Shown in pieces: positions 42,459 through 49,962 of a stretch of 50,212 nucleotides of DNA. Source of the DNA: Betaproteobacteria bacterium HGW-Betaproteobacteria-16 (lineage in GTDB: Bacteria; Pseudomonadota; Gammaproteobacteria; Burkholderiales; Burkholderiaceae_C); NCBI GenBank assembly GCA_002840835.1, contig PHCQ01000032.1, positions 1 through 50,212 of the forward strand, in the 5' to 3' direction. The notes below the pieces were generated by a model. It was not told where the DNA came from. It saw nothing but the letters and a program-made list of their open reading frames with translations, and searched no databases. A program made the translations under genes and the position numbers. Within the stretch, counting starts at the first letter, position 1. Each line of letters starts with the position of its first letter.

Positions 42459-43331
42459 ATGCGAGTGGGGGAAATCAAGCTGTTTGCTGGCCTCGATGCC
42501 TTCGGTGAAATGCGGTTCATCGGTGAGGTAGAGCGGGGTGCCAACTGCGGCTGCTTCTGCCCAGAATGCTCCAGTCCGTTGGTCGCCAAGCAAGGTGATC
42601 TGTTGGAGTGGCACTTTGCTCATGTTGCGGGCCAGGAGGCTCCGCAGTGCGAGGCAGGTGCCGTCAACCTTCTTCGCCGGTTGGTTCTGGAGTATCTGCA
42701 GGAAAAGGGGTTGCCTGACCTCCCACCTTACAGGCAGCGGGTGAGTGCTGCTTCGCGATTGCGCGAGGTCAGTGAGGTGGTCGAATGGAGCGCGGAGGTA
42801 TCACCCGGCTCGATTGCTTGGGTGGACAAGCCTTCGCGTACCGAAGCCGTGGGCCGATGCAGACTTGATAACGGGGCAGATGTCCAGGTCTTTGTCGAGA
42901 TTTCGGCCCCTTCCGCAAGCCGCCCCAGTTTTCCTGCTGGCGAAGCGGGCATTCTGGTGTTTTGGGTGCCCTTGCCAGAATCCTCTCAGCTACGGCAAAG
43001 GACGCATGCCCTTGAGCACGTGCGCCATCAAGGTCGCCTCTACTGGTATCACCAGCCCGATGTGCGTGGTCTGGTTGCAGCGGCTCAGTCAAGAGTCAAC
43101 AGTGTGGCTCGTGACAATGAAGAGCGCCTTGCCAGGGACGCTGGGAGGCGCTGGAAGGCAGTTCATGACCGACTCGTGCAGTCCGGTGCTCAGGATGAAA
43201 GGAGCCACAGGGCGGTCTATTGGCGCAGCGTGACGCCACGCAGCAAGAGGCGGAATACGACTGGGCCCCTGGCAGGAAACCTCATTCCAGTTTCATTTTC
43301 TACCGCCTGCGCGAGGGTTCGGCATGGGTGA
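42459..43331 (+). CDS. CoiA-like competence-type protein
   Basis: A 290-residue protein with an N-terminal metal site typical of CoiA-like proteins: CGCFCPECSSPLVAKQGD then WHFAH (Cys, Cys, His-x2-His) and a further cysteine in APQCEAG. The central region (about 115-200) is the putative nuclease-like domain. AGGA 7 nt before ATG 42459 supports the start. The last 35 residues (from about 255) are unusually basic and low in quality, while another frame starting at 43220 continues with a better protein-like sequence, so the 3' end may carry a frameshift. CoiA-like proteins are linked to DNA uptake and recombination. Confidence 0.65.
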   Translation: MRVGEIKLFAGLDAFGEMRFIGEVERGANCGCFCPECSSPLVAKQGDLLEWHFAHVAGQEAPQCEAGAVNLLRRLVLEYLQEKGLPDLPPYRQRVSAASRLREVSEVVEWSAEVSPGSIAWVDKPSRTEAVGRCRLDNGADVQVFVEISAPSASRPSFPAGEAGILVFWVPLPESSQLRQRTHALEHVRHQGRLYWYHQPDVRGLVAAAQSRVNSVARDNEERLARDAGRRWKAVHDRLVQSGAQDERSHRAVYWRSVTPRSKRRNTTGPLAGNLIPVSFSTACARVRHG

Positions 43332-43543
43332 TCTATCAGCGCTCAGATGGCTCCCATTGGCTCACGCAGCGTCCAGAACCCGAGGAAGGCTGGGATGAAT
43401 GCTTTCCGCCCTCGCTGGGTGTTCCAGATCTGGCATCCAAAAGCTACCGGCTTGGAAGCGTGGTTCAGGTGATGGAGTTCCTAGGTCGCCATGCTGCGAT
43501 CGTTCGCACAGACTCTGACCCTGCCGAATTTGATGGGCTGTAG
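43220..43543 (+). CDS. Separate gene or frameshifted C-terminus of the CoiA-like protein
   Basis: A 107-residue frame from TTG 43220 overlapping the CoiA-like gene by 112 nt in a different frame. It has convincing structure (SSFIFYRLREGSAWVIYQ, WDECFPPSLGVPD, VVQVMEFLGRHAAIV). No ribosome-binding site precedes the TTG; GTG 43328 overlaps the upstream stop as GTGA. The long overlap is unusual. It may be the true C-terminal domain displaced by one nucleotide, or an overlapping gene. Confidence 0.5.
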   Translation: MAQRDATQQEAEYDWAPGRKPHSSFIFYRLREGSAWVIYQRSDGSHWLTQRPEPEEGWDECFPPSLGVPDLASKSYRLGSVVQVMEFLGRHAAIVRTDSDPAEFDGL

Positions 43544-43564
43544 TGGATGGAGCCAGCGCGGGCT

Positions 43565-44356
43565 CTAGCGGTGCTTGGGGCGGGGTAGGGCGTTCCCTCG
43601 ATGTTTGGCGATAACCCGGTTCATGGCCTCAACCAGATCCATACGCTTGAACTTCACATGCGCGTTCCCGTTCTTGAACCAGCGCAGGCTCAGGAAGTCG
43701 TTTTCGAAGGTGCGTTCGCCCTTGTTCAGACACACTGCCAACACCCTGGCCCGAACGTCTCTTGCATGCGGCGTCGGGTTCCCGTCAAACACCGACATGA
43801 ATCGGATGAGGTCGTCGACGCGGTCGCAGGCATCATCGTCGGGCTTTCCGGAGTGGAGAGAGGCAAAGTGCGACACAACAATTCGTTCACCAAAACCGGT
43901 GGGTTTATGGGCCTCCCACGATTGAGCCAAGCTCTCAAAGCATTCAACAATGCTCTGCTCGAACATGTCTTCGCGACGAGCGTACAGGTCCTTCAGAGTC
44001 CCAGAAATTGCCTCTGCTGAGAAAGGTGGGGCGTTGCCTTTGCGAATGGTGTCCCGCCATTCCGCCTTCTTCGCTGCGCTCATCAGGTCCAGAACATGAG
44101 ATCGCTGCAGGAGAAGTTCCCATGCCCTTCTGTCCGTGTACTTCACAGCCTCAATGTGCCCACCGGGGCGGAGGAAGTCGCGCATTTTGATCATGTCGTA
44201 GTCATGGACTCCGCACAGCTGGCCGAGATCATTCGAGGTGGAGAGATCCTGAGCCTCCTGCAGGAGCTTGTTGACTTCACTCAGGCGCGAAAAAATGGCA
44301 TCCCGCACGGCCAAAAGTGCCTCGAAGTCGGTCGATGTAATGAGGTCTGTTGTCAT
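43565..44356 (-). CDS. DUF4942-family protein
   Basis: A 263-residue protein. The C-terminal half fits DUF4942: DMFEQSIVECFESL, SWEAHKPTGFGERIVVS and FKNGNAHVKFKRMDLVEAM with a closing NRVIAKHRG. DUF4942 occurs alone or fused to methyltransferases on plasmids and phages; function unknown, probably DNA related. The N-terminal 90 residues are helical. It is convergent with the CoiA-like gene. A CTCCCA/TGGGAG hairpin lies in the divergent gap upstream (44405-44419). Confidence 0.75.
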   Translation of the reverse strand: MTTDLITSTDFEALLAVRDAIFSRLSEVNKLLQEAQDLSTSNDLGQLCGVHDYDMIKMRDFLRPGGHIEAVKYTDRRAWELLLQRSHVLDLMSAAKKAEWRDTIRKGNAPPFSAEAISGTLKDLYARREDMFEQSIVECFESLAQSWEAHKPTGFGERIVVSHFASLHSGKPDDDACDRVDDLIRFMSVFDGNPTPHARDVRARVLAVCLNKGERTFENDFLSLRWFKNGNAHVKFKRMDLVEAMNRVIAKHRGNALPRPKHR

Positions 44357-44456
44357 GGGGGCGTCACCCTCATGGGGTGTAGTGGTGGCATGCGAGCAGT
44401 GGTCCTCCCAGTATGGGAGCTGCGTCCACAGAGTCTCACGGGACTGAGATCTGTCA

Positions 44457-44657
44457 ATGTCGGAAATTCAGTTCGCGCCCTGTACCAAAATCGTTGTTAG
44501 CATCGGTGCTCCTACCTGGATTCGAGCTGACGAACTCAATCAGCCTTCAAGAGCAATTGCGCGTGTCAGCACACGCCTTTTCGCTTCATCTCATCCACGT
44601 TCTGATGCGAGCGCAGCAGCGCCGAGCAGTGAACGTGCAATTCACACTTTTCAATGA
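44457..44657 (+). CDS. Doubtful small protein upstream of DUF5983 gene
   Basis: A 66-residue frame whose stop overlaps the next ATG (ATGA). No ribosome-binding site is visible and the sequence is Ser/Ala/Arg rich. The overlap is the only support. Confidence 0.25.
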   Translation: MSEIQFAPCTKIVVSIGAPTWIRADELNQPSRAIARVSTRLFASSHPRSDASAAAPSSERAIHTFQ

Positions 44658-45169
44658 ACATCGAAAAAACCGCGACCCTTCTGGGTCAGCTGAAAACCAT
44701 CCTGGGCGTCTTCGAACAATTGCCGCCCAAGAGCAGAGAGCTGGTTGAAGGAACGCTCAAGTTCAACGGACTTGATGTGGTCCTGATCGCCCGGAACGTC
44801 TGCAAGGTGAAGCACTCCCTCGAAAGCATCCCTGCGGGTGCCTTCGAACCACTGGTGGCCATCAGCACCGAGCACTTGACGCCAGGTGCGCGCGAAGCCC
44901 TGTCGCAAGGGAACTGTGACACCTGGGGTGTCATCAGCTACCCGAACGAATACGGAGCCTTTCTGCACGTTTCCCCACACACCTCTCCATCTCCGGCAGC
45001 GCCGCAGTGCGTTCAGGAGGTCTACCAGTGGGCCCAGGATCGTTTCCTCATTTGGGTCAAGTTCGACCCTGATGCGGAGTGCATAGCCGGCCTGCCGTCG
45101 TACGGTGAGGACGATGATGAACTCAAAGCCTCCCCCGAGGGCATTGAGCCGGCATCTTCGGAACACTAG
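44654..45169 (+). CDS. DUF5983-like protein
   Basis: A 171-residue protein. The central and C-terminal parts have AISTEHLTPGAREAL, YPNEYGAFLHV and FLIWVKFDPDAECIAGLPSY, which resemble DUF5983 as found on plasmids and integrative elements, often beside DUF4942. The N-terminal 70 residues are helical. It ends before a terminator upstream of dnaB. Function unknown. Confidence 0.55.
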   Translation: MNIEKTATLLGQLKTILGVFEQLPPKSRELVEGTLKFNGLDVVLIARNVCKVKHSLESIPAGAFEPLVAISTEHLTPGAREALSQGNCDTWGVISYPNEYGAFLHVSPHTSPSPAAPQCVQEVYQWAQDRFLIWVKFDPDAECIAGLPSYGEDDDELKASPEGIEPASSEH

Positions 45170-45225
45170 GTACATCAAGCACTGCTGCATTGCATCAAAG
45201 GGCTCTGAACACCCTCCCAAGAATT

Positions 45226-45259
45226 CCCGGCCTGCGATATGCGGGTCGGGTTTTTTTTT
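45226..45259 (+). terminator. Rho-independent terminator
   Basis: CCCG ... GC and GCGG ... CGGG form an imperfect GC-rich stem around GATAT, followed by nine T. It separates the DUF5983 gene from dnaB. Confidence 0.75.
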
Positions 45260-45306
45260 GACGTTTGCGTGCTAGTGTTGAAATCAACTGCGTTTAGGCC
45301 CAATTC

Positions 45307-46704
45307 ATGGAGCGTCCCAGTTTGAAACTCTCAGACGGCTTTGACTCGGAGATTGCCAATCTCCGGGTCCCACCCCACTCGATAGAGGCTGAGTCGAGCG
45401 TGCTCGGTGGGCTTCTGTTGGATAACGCGGCATGGGATCGGGTGGCCGACCTGATCACCGATTCAGACTTTTATCGCTATGAGCACCGGCTCGCGTATTC
45501 GGCAATCGCTGCCCTGATAAATGCCAGCAAAGCGGCCGATGTGGTCACGGTGTTTGAGCACCTGCAGAACCTGGGCAAGGCGGAAGATGCCGGCGGGCTG
45601 GCCTACCTCAACTCGCTGGCGCAGTACGTGCCCAGTGCAGCGAACATCCGCCGTTACGCCGAGATCGTCCGCGAGCGTGCCATTCTGCGAAAGCTGGTCG
45701 CTGCCAGCGACGAGATCGCCACCGCAGCCTTCAACACTCAGGGCCGCCCTGTCGACAAGATCCTGGATGAAGCCGAGCAGAAAATATTCCACATCGGCGA
45801 AGAGGGCTCGCGCATGAAGGAGGGCTTCCAGGGCATGGACACTCTGGTCGTCGATCTGCTCGACCGTGTGCAGGAAATGGCCGATAACCCCAATGACATC
45901 ACCGGTGTGGCCACCGGCTTCATCGATCTCGATCGCATGACGTCCGGACTGCAGGCCGGTGACCTCGTGGTGCTGGCCGCACGTCCATCCATGGGCAAGA
46001 CCGCCTTTGCGATCAACATCGCGGAGCATGTGGCCCTCAACGAAGGCCTGCCGGTTGCCGTGTTCTCCATGGAGATGGGTGCGTCGCAGTTGGCTGTGCG
46101 TATCGTCGGCTCCATCGGGCGCATCAACCAGAGCCATCTGCGCAACGGCAAGCTGACAGACGACGAATGGCCGCGCCTGACCGAGGCGATCGAGAAGCTG
46201 CGTAACGTGTCTTTGCACATCGACGAAACGCCGGGGCTCACTCCCAGTGTGCTGCGCGCCAACGCCAGGCGCTTGTCTCGGCAGTGCGGCAAGCTGGGGC
46301 TGATCGTGGTCGATTACCTGCAGCTCATGAGCGGCAGCGGCTCCGATGGCGACAACCGAGCTTCCGAGCTTGGCGAGATTTCGCGGGGGCTGAAGATGCT
46401 TGCCAAGGAACTGCAGTGCCCGGTGATCGCGCTGTCGCAGCTCAACCGCAGCGTGGAGACCCGCACCGACAAGCGTCCCATGATGAGCGATTTGCGCGAG
46501 TCCGGCGCCATCGAGCAGGACGCGGACATCATCATGTTCATCTACCGCGACGAGTACTACACCAAGGATGCCTGCAAGGAACCTGGTGTGGCGGAGATCA
46601 TCATCGGAAAACAGCGAAACGGGCCAACGGGAACGGTGAAACTCGCCTTCCTGAACATGCTCACGCGCTTCGAATCGTTGGCCCAAGGGAGCGGTGACTA
46701 CTGA
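45307..46704 (+). CDS. dnaB: Replicative DNA helicase DnaB
   Basis: A full-length 465-residue DnaB: N-terminal domain (VPPHSIEAESSVLGGLL), linker helix, and RecA-like helicase domain with Walker A ARPSMGKTAF (about 225), Walker B LIVVDYLQLM (about 335), SQLNRSVETR, DLRESGAIEQDAD and GKQRNGPTGTV. It unwinds DNA at the replication fork as a hexamer. It is very close to what I recall of chromosomal Comamonadaceae DnaB, without the divergence usual for plasmid or phage helicases, which suggests recent capture of a host gene or a chromosomal location. Its 3' end is followed by an ERCC4-type nuclease gene. Confidence 0.9.
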   Translation: MERPSLKLSDGFDSEIANLRVPPHSIEAESSVLGGLLLDNAAWDRVADLITDSDFYRYEHRLAYSAIAALINASKAADVVTVFEHLQNLGKAEDAGGLAYLNSLAQYVPSAANIRRYAEIVRERAILRKLVAASDEIATAAFNTQGRPVDKILDEAEQKIFHIGEEGSRMKEGFQGMDTLVVDLLDRVQEMADNPNDITGVATGFIDLDRMTSGLQAGDLVVLAARPSMGKTAFAINIAEHVALNEGLPVAVFSMEMGASQLAVRIVGSIGRINQSHLRNGKLTDDEWPRLTEAIEKLRNVSLHIDETPGLTPSVLRANARRLSRQCGKLGLIVVDYLQLMSGSGSDGDNRASELGEISRGLKMLAKELQCPVIALSQLNRSVETRTDKRPMMSDLRESGAIEQDADIIMFIYRDEYYTKDACKEPGVAEIIIGKQRNGPTGTVKLAFLNMLTRFESLAQGSGDY

Positions 46705-46802
46705 TCGTTTTGTTCGCAGGCTGCACACTGCCGAAGATCACCTCAATGCCGTTTCTGGCACGCGTCCGCCGGCTATTCTGAAGCCCAAAATAGAGAGAAA
46801 AC

Positions 46803-46862
46803 ATGTACGCCGATCATCAACAACCAGATCCGGGTCAGTTCCTCCAACCAAAAGTCGACTGA
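46803..46862 (+). CDS. Possible 19-residue upstream peptide
   Basis: ATG 46803 follows AGAGAGAAAAC and runs 19 codons (YADHQQPDPGQFLQPKVD after Met) to a stop that overlaps the ATG at 46862 as TGATG. It may couple translation to the ERCC4-type gene, which has no ribosome-binding site of its own. Confidence 0.35.
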   Translation: MYADHQQPDPGQFLQPKVD

Positions 46863-47179
46863 TGGTAAAGCGCGATGGCAAATCCATCACGGGCAACGTT
46901 CCCAAACCGGTAGTCCTGGTGGATACCCGCGAACAAACGCCCATGCGCCTGGCACGGTTTACCAACTGGGTTGCTGCGGAAAAGGTGACAACGCTGCCGA
47001 CAGGGGACTACAGCATCGAGGGTATGGAGACTCTGGTGACGCTTGAGCGCAAGAGCTTGAGTGACTTGGTGGGCACGCTGATGCATCACCGTGAGAGATT
47101 CATCCGCCAGTGCGAGCGAATGACTGCTTTTCCTCACAGGGCCATTTTGGTCGAAGCTGAAGTCCCCTTGAAAACCTGA
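46862..47179 (+). pseudogene. ERCC4-type nuclease, truncated by insertion sequence
   Basis: The remaining 105 residues hold the core of an ERCC4 (XPF-type) nuclease: VVLVDTREQTP, TLPTGDYSIEG and LERKSLSDLVG, the GDY ... ERKx3D active-site signature, then RERFIRQCERM and RAILVEA. Such enzymes cut branched DNA. The frame runs into the IS3-family element at 47158 and stops eight codons later, so the C-terminal half is lost. The rest of the gene is not found on the other side of the IS. A longer frame starts at GTG 46694 inside dnaB. Confidence 0.7.
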
Positions 47180-47183
47180 GCCA
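47158..47183 (+). repeat. IS3-family left inverted repeat
   Basis: Matches the complement of 49924-49949 in the outer 11 bases and the inner TGAGCCA block. It overlaps the last codons of the truncated ERCC4 frame. Confidence 0.8.
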
Positions 47184-47220
47184 CAAGGAAGTAGAGAATT
47201 CCCCCAGCAGGAGTCTCTAC

Positions 47221-47487
47221 ATGAAGAAGTCCAGATTCAGTGAAAGCCAAATAGTCGGCATCCTCAAGGAGGTCGAGATGGGCGCCAAGGTCGGCGAGAC
47301 GTGCAGAAAGCACGGCATCAGCGAGCCGACGTACTACAAGTGGAAGAGCCAGTTCTCTGGCATGACGGTCTCGCATCTGTCTCAGCTACGCCAGTTGCAG
47401 GATGAGAACGCCAAACTCAAGCGCATGTACGCCGACCTGGCGCTGATGCATCACGCGCTCAAGGATGTTGTTGACCGAAAGCTCTGA
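47221..47487 (+). CDS. IS3-family transposase OrfA
   Basis: An 88-residue OrfA with helix-turn-helix ([31 protein letters not shown]) and a C-terminal leucine-zipper helix ([18 protein letters not shown]). It binds the IS ends and, after a -1 frameshift, forms the N-terminus of the full transposase. AGGAG lies 7 nt before the ATG. Intact. The OrfB frame overlaps its end, with LTPERREM read before the OrfB Met at 47505. Confidence 0.9.
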   Translation: MKKSRFSESQIVGILKEVEMGAKVGETCRKHGISEPTYYKWKSQFSGMTVSHLSQLRQLQDENAKLKRMYADLALMHHALKDVVDRKL

Positions 47488-47504
47488 CCCCGGAGCGTCG
47501 CGAG

Positions 47505-48029
47505 ATGGTTGTTCAAGGTCTGATGACCGAGCACGGTATGAGCCAGCGGCGAGCCTGCCAAGCCAGCGGTATTGCCCGCTCCACGCTGCGCTATAGACCA
47601 GCAACACGCGACGACTCCGGGGTGATCACCTTCATCCAGACATACATGGCAATCAATCCGCGCCATGGATTCGGTCTGCTGTACGACAGCGCGCGCCACC
47701 AAGGCAAGCCCTGGGGCAAGACGGTGCTGTGGCGCGTGTACTGCGAATTGCGGCTGAACCTGCCCCGGCGCGGCAAGAAGCGACTGCCTGCACGCATCAA
47801 ACGACCGCTGCAGGCCGCGCCACAGCCCAACCAGGGCTGGAGTTGCGACTTCATGTCCGATGCGCTGTGGTCGGGCAGGCGCTTCAGGACCTTCAACGTC
47901 ATCGACGAGTTCAATCGCGAGGGACTGCGCATTGAGGTCGACACCAGTCTGCCCGCCGCAAGGGTGATACGAGCCTTGAACGAGTTGGTGGAACTGCGTG
48001 GCGCACCGCTGTCCATTCGCTTGGACAAC
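47505..48029 (+). pseudogene. IS3-family transposase OrfB, 5' part
   Basis: The first 175 codons of the DDE integrase domain: HTH_21-like N-terminus ([18 protein letters not shown]), first catalytic Asp in WSCDFMSD, and second Asp in IRLDN at the very end, where the IS110-type element is inserted. Removing 1605 bp (48030-49634) restores the frame to [16 protein letters not shown]. The gene is inactive as it stands. The frame reads 45 codons further into the inserted element. Confidence 0.85.
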
Positions 48030-48272
48030 GTACTAAATGCAAGAGGTGTTCCGACAAATGGCAACAGTATCGCGTGCCGGTCTTGCGGGGCAAATCGGCA
48101 GAAGACAAAGAGCAATGAGCAGAATCGGCGACGCGGTTCCGCCGCACAGGGGAGCCTCGGTTAACCATAGTGGAAACAAGATTCACGACGCCTTCGCCGT
48201 GATCTTCACCGTACCTAAAACAGCGTAGGCAGCCCAGCGGAAGGTCCAAGCATTATCTAAGGGGTCCCCGAC
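48030..48272 (-). ncRNA. Candidate bridge RNA region of the IS110/IS1111 element
   Basis: The 243-nt non-coding end after the transposase stop is where IS1111-group elements are thought to encode their guide (bridge) RNA. It contains GTCCAAGC at 48244-48251, the exact complement of GCTTGGAC at 48019-48026 in the target flank, 3 bp from the junction. A segment TTTTAGGTACGGT (minus strand) resembles the element's own end-to-end junction and could be a donor guide. The second target guide was not found. Inference from known IS110 biology plus the match. Confidence 0.5.
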
Positions 48273-49553
48273 CTACGTCGGCGCCCCGACGGCCCTGTTG
48301 AGAGGGATCGATCCGCTGGGCAAACTCTGCTCAAAGAACCGCCGGTAGGGCTGGTTCTTCTTGATGATTCCGTACGCCACGCGCGCCATCTTGGCTGCCA
48401 CGGCCGTGAGCGCCTTGCGCTTGAGGTCGGGGTCCTTGGGGTTGCTGCTGACGTATCGGTCGTACTTCTCCCGAAACGAGTTCTCGCGAGCTCGAATCGC
48501 GACGACGGCGGCCAGCCAGAACGCCAAGCGCAAACGGGCGTTGCCTCGCTTGGACAGCTGTTCTCGGCCGCGCTGAACACCCGACTGGCTCTTGGCCAGG
48601 TCAAAGCCGCAGTACTTCAGAAACTGCCGGTGATGCCCAAACCGGCGCAAGTTGCCAGCCTCGGCAAGGATGGTCAGCGCGTTGATGGGGCCAACACCCG
48701 GCAGGGACATGAGGTTGATGTAGTCCGCGTCGCCGGCCAGCAGGTTCTGCACCTGTTCTTCGAGCTGGCGACGCATGTCGTTGAGGTGCTGGTAGTGGCG
48801 CAGCGTGAACAGAAAGGTCTGGACAGCGACGCTTTGCGGATCGTGCGGGAGGGTCCCGGAGTCAGCGCAGCACTCCCAGATCTCGGTGAGCTTTGCCACA
48901 CGATGAACGCGGCGACCGACCAGTGGGGATGCCAGTTCGATGAACTCCTGGCAGGTGTGCTGCCGCACATGGAAAGGTGTGGGGAACTCGATCATGAACT
49001 TCACCCACCACTCGTTGCGCGTGCTGGTCCAGTACTTGTGCATCTCGGGAAAGTACAGCGGCACGTGGTGATTGATGATTGCGTGTTGGACCTTGGTTCT
49101 GGCGCGGCTGATCTGATAGTAGGTCTTGGATAGTTCCTGGATGTCGTGGTGTCCGGCCAGCATGGGGTCGACATACGTCTGTGTGCGCCCCTGCTTGAGC
49201 ATCTCCAGGATGACCGCAGCATCCTTGGGATCGTTCTTGTCCCATGAGTTGAACATCGCTTCGCGGAACCGGGACTGGGCCACCGATGAGATCGAGACGA
49301 CCTCGAAACCGGCGCGAAGCAATCGATGTGCAATCGGGCGGTGGTAGTCACCAGTGGGCTCCAGTGCCACCCGACAGCGACCGCCAAGGCCAAGCAAGAA
49401 TACGGTCAGGCGCTGCATATCTGCAGCGCTATTGGACATACGAAAGCGATGTCGTTGACCAGATGCGGTCTCGACAAGGACTGCGTTCCAGTACCGGGCT
49501 ACGTCTATTGCAACCCAGTGAAATGCGGCGATAGGATGGTTCGTGTCAGCCAT
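48273..49553 (-). CDS. IS110/IS1111-family transposase (DEDD recombinase)
   Basis: A 426-residue transposase with the RuvC-like N-terminal DEDD domain (WVAIDVARYWN with the first Asp; VALEPTGDYHRPI with Glu; WDKNDPKDAAVI with the Asp pair) and the C-terminal serine-containing Transposase_20 domain (LMSLPGVGPINALTI, FLKYCGFDLAKSQSG, LSKRGNARLRLA). These enzymes insert elements at sites specified by an RNA guide. AAGGAG on the minus strand lies 9 nt before the ATG. Intact, so the element may be active. Confidence 0.9.
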   Translation of the reverse strand: MADTNHPIAAFHWVAIDVARYWNAVLVETASGQRHRFRMSNSAADMQRLTVFLLGLGGRCRVALEPTGDYHRPIAHRLLRAGFEVVSISSVAQSRFREAMFNSWDKNDPKDAAVILEMLKQGRTQTYVDPMLAGHHDIQELSKTYYQISRARTKVQHAIINHHVPLYFPEMHKYWTSTRNEWWVKFMIEFPTPFHVRQHTCQEFIELASPLVGRRVHRVAKLTEIWECCADSGTLPHDPQSVAVQTFLFTLRHYQHLNDMRRQLEEQVQNLLAGDADYINLMSLPGVGPINALTILAEAGNLRRFGHHRQFLKYCGFDLAKSQSGVQRGREQLSKRGNARLRLAFWLAAVVAIRARENSFREKYDRYVSSNPKDPDLKRKALTAVAAKMARVAYGIIKKNQPYRRFFEQSLPSGSIPLNRAVGAPT

Positions 49554-49634
49554 TGGGGTGGTCTCCTTCGGAAGTTAGCGATCCAAAGGATGCTTGCTGC
49601 CGGCAGTGGCTGACAACCACTATGCATTTACTAC

Positions 49635-49949
49635 GGGCCGGAGTTCATCGCTGATGTGCTGGCCAAATGGGCTCAGTCCAAGGGCATCGCCCTCAATCAC
49701 ATTCAACCGGGAAAGCCCACGCAGAACGCCTATGTTGAACGATTCAACAAGACCTACCGCACCGAGGTGCTGGACTGCTACGTGTTCGAGTCACTACAGG
49801 AAGTGCGCGACATGACGGCCGATTGGCTGCACCGATATAACCATCATCGACCCCATGAATCCCTTGGCCGTGTTCCACCGGTCGAGTACCGTATAAAACA
49901 GTTCCCCAACCTCTACTTCTATCTGGCTCAGAAAATCGAGGGGACTTCA
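49635..49949 (+). pseudogene. IS3-family transposase OrfB, 3' part
   Basis: Continuation of OrfB after the nested element: [12 protein letters not shown], then [18 protein letters not shown] with the third catalytic residue Glu, and [18 protein letters not shown]. The frame does not stop inside the element but runs to 50045 through the right inverted repeat, so this copy lacks its own terminator codon or the outer end has been altered. Confidence 0.85.
49924..49949 (-). repeat. IS3-family right inverted repeat
   Basis: Its complement begins TGAAGTCCCCTCG and ends TGAGCCA, pairing with the left end at 47158-47183. It marks the outer boundary of the IS. Confidence 0.8.
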
Positions 49950-49962
49950 ACGGCTAACAAAA

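Larger units (their letters stand above)
48030..49634 (-). mobile_element. IS110/IS1111-family insertion sequence
   Basis: A 1605-bp element with short inverted repeats, GTACTAAATGCA at 48030-48041 and the complement of TGCATTTACTAC at 49623-49634 (11 of 12 match). It encodes one DEDD transposase on the minus strand and has a short 5' and long 3' non-coding end, as in the IS1111 group. The dinucleotide AC stands at both junctions (48028-48029 and 49633-49634) and may be the recombination core. It splits the LDN/GPEF motif of IS3 OrfB without loss of target bases. Confidence 0.85.
47158..49949 (+). mobile_element. IS3-family insertion sequence, interrupted by IS110-type element
   Basis: Terminal inverted repeats of 26 bp begin TGAAGTCCCC at both ends (47158-47183; complement of 49924-49949) and share TGAGCCA at their inner end. 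Without the nested element the length is 1187 bp, usual for IS3. It carries orfA and an orfB split by the insertion. The flanking bases (AGC before, ACG after) do not form a target duplication, so the two sides were probably not joined by a simple insertion. Confidence 0.85.

Noticed and set aside
45463..46728. 421-codon minus-strand open frame opposite dnaB
   Set aside because: It is antisense to a well-conserved helicase gene; length is explained by GC-rich codon bias.
47155..49952. Target-site duplication of the IS3 element
   Set aside because: The bases next to the two inverted repeats (AGC and ACG) do not match at 3, 4 or 5 bp.
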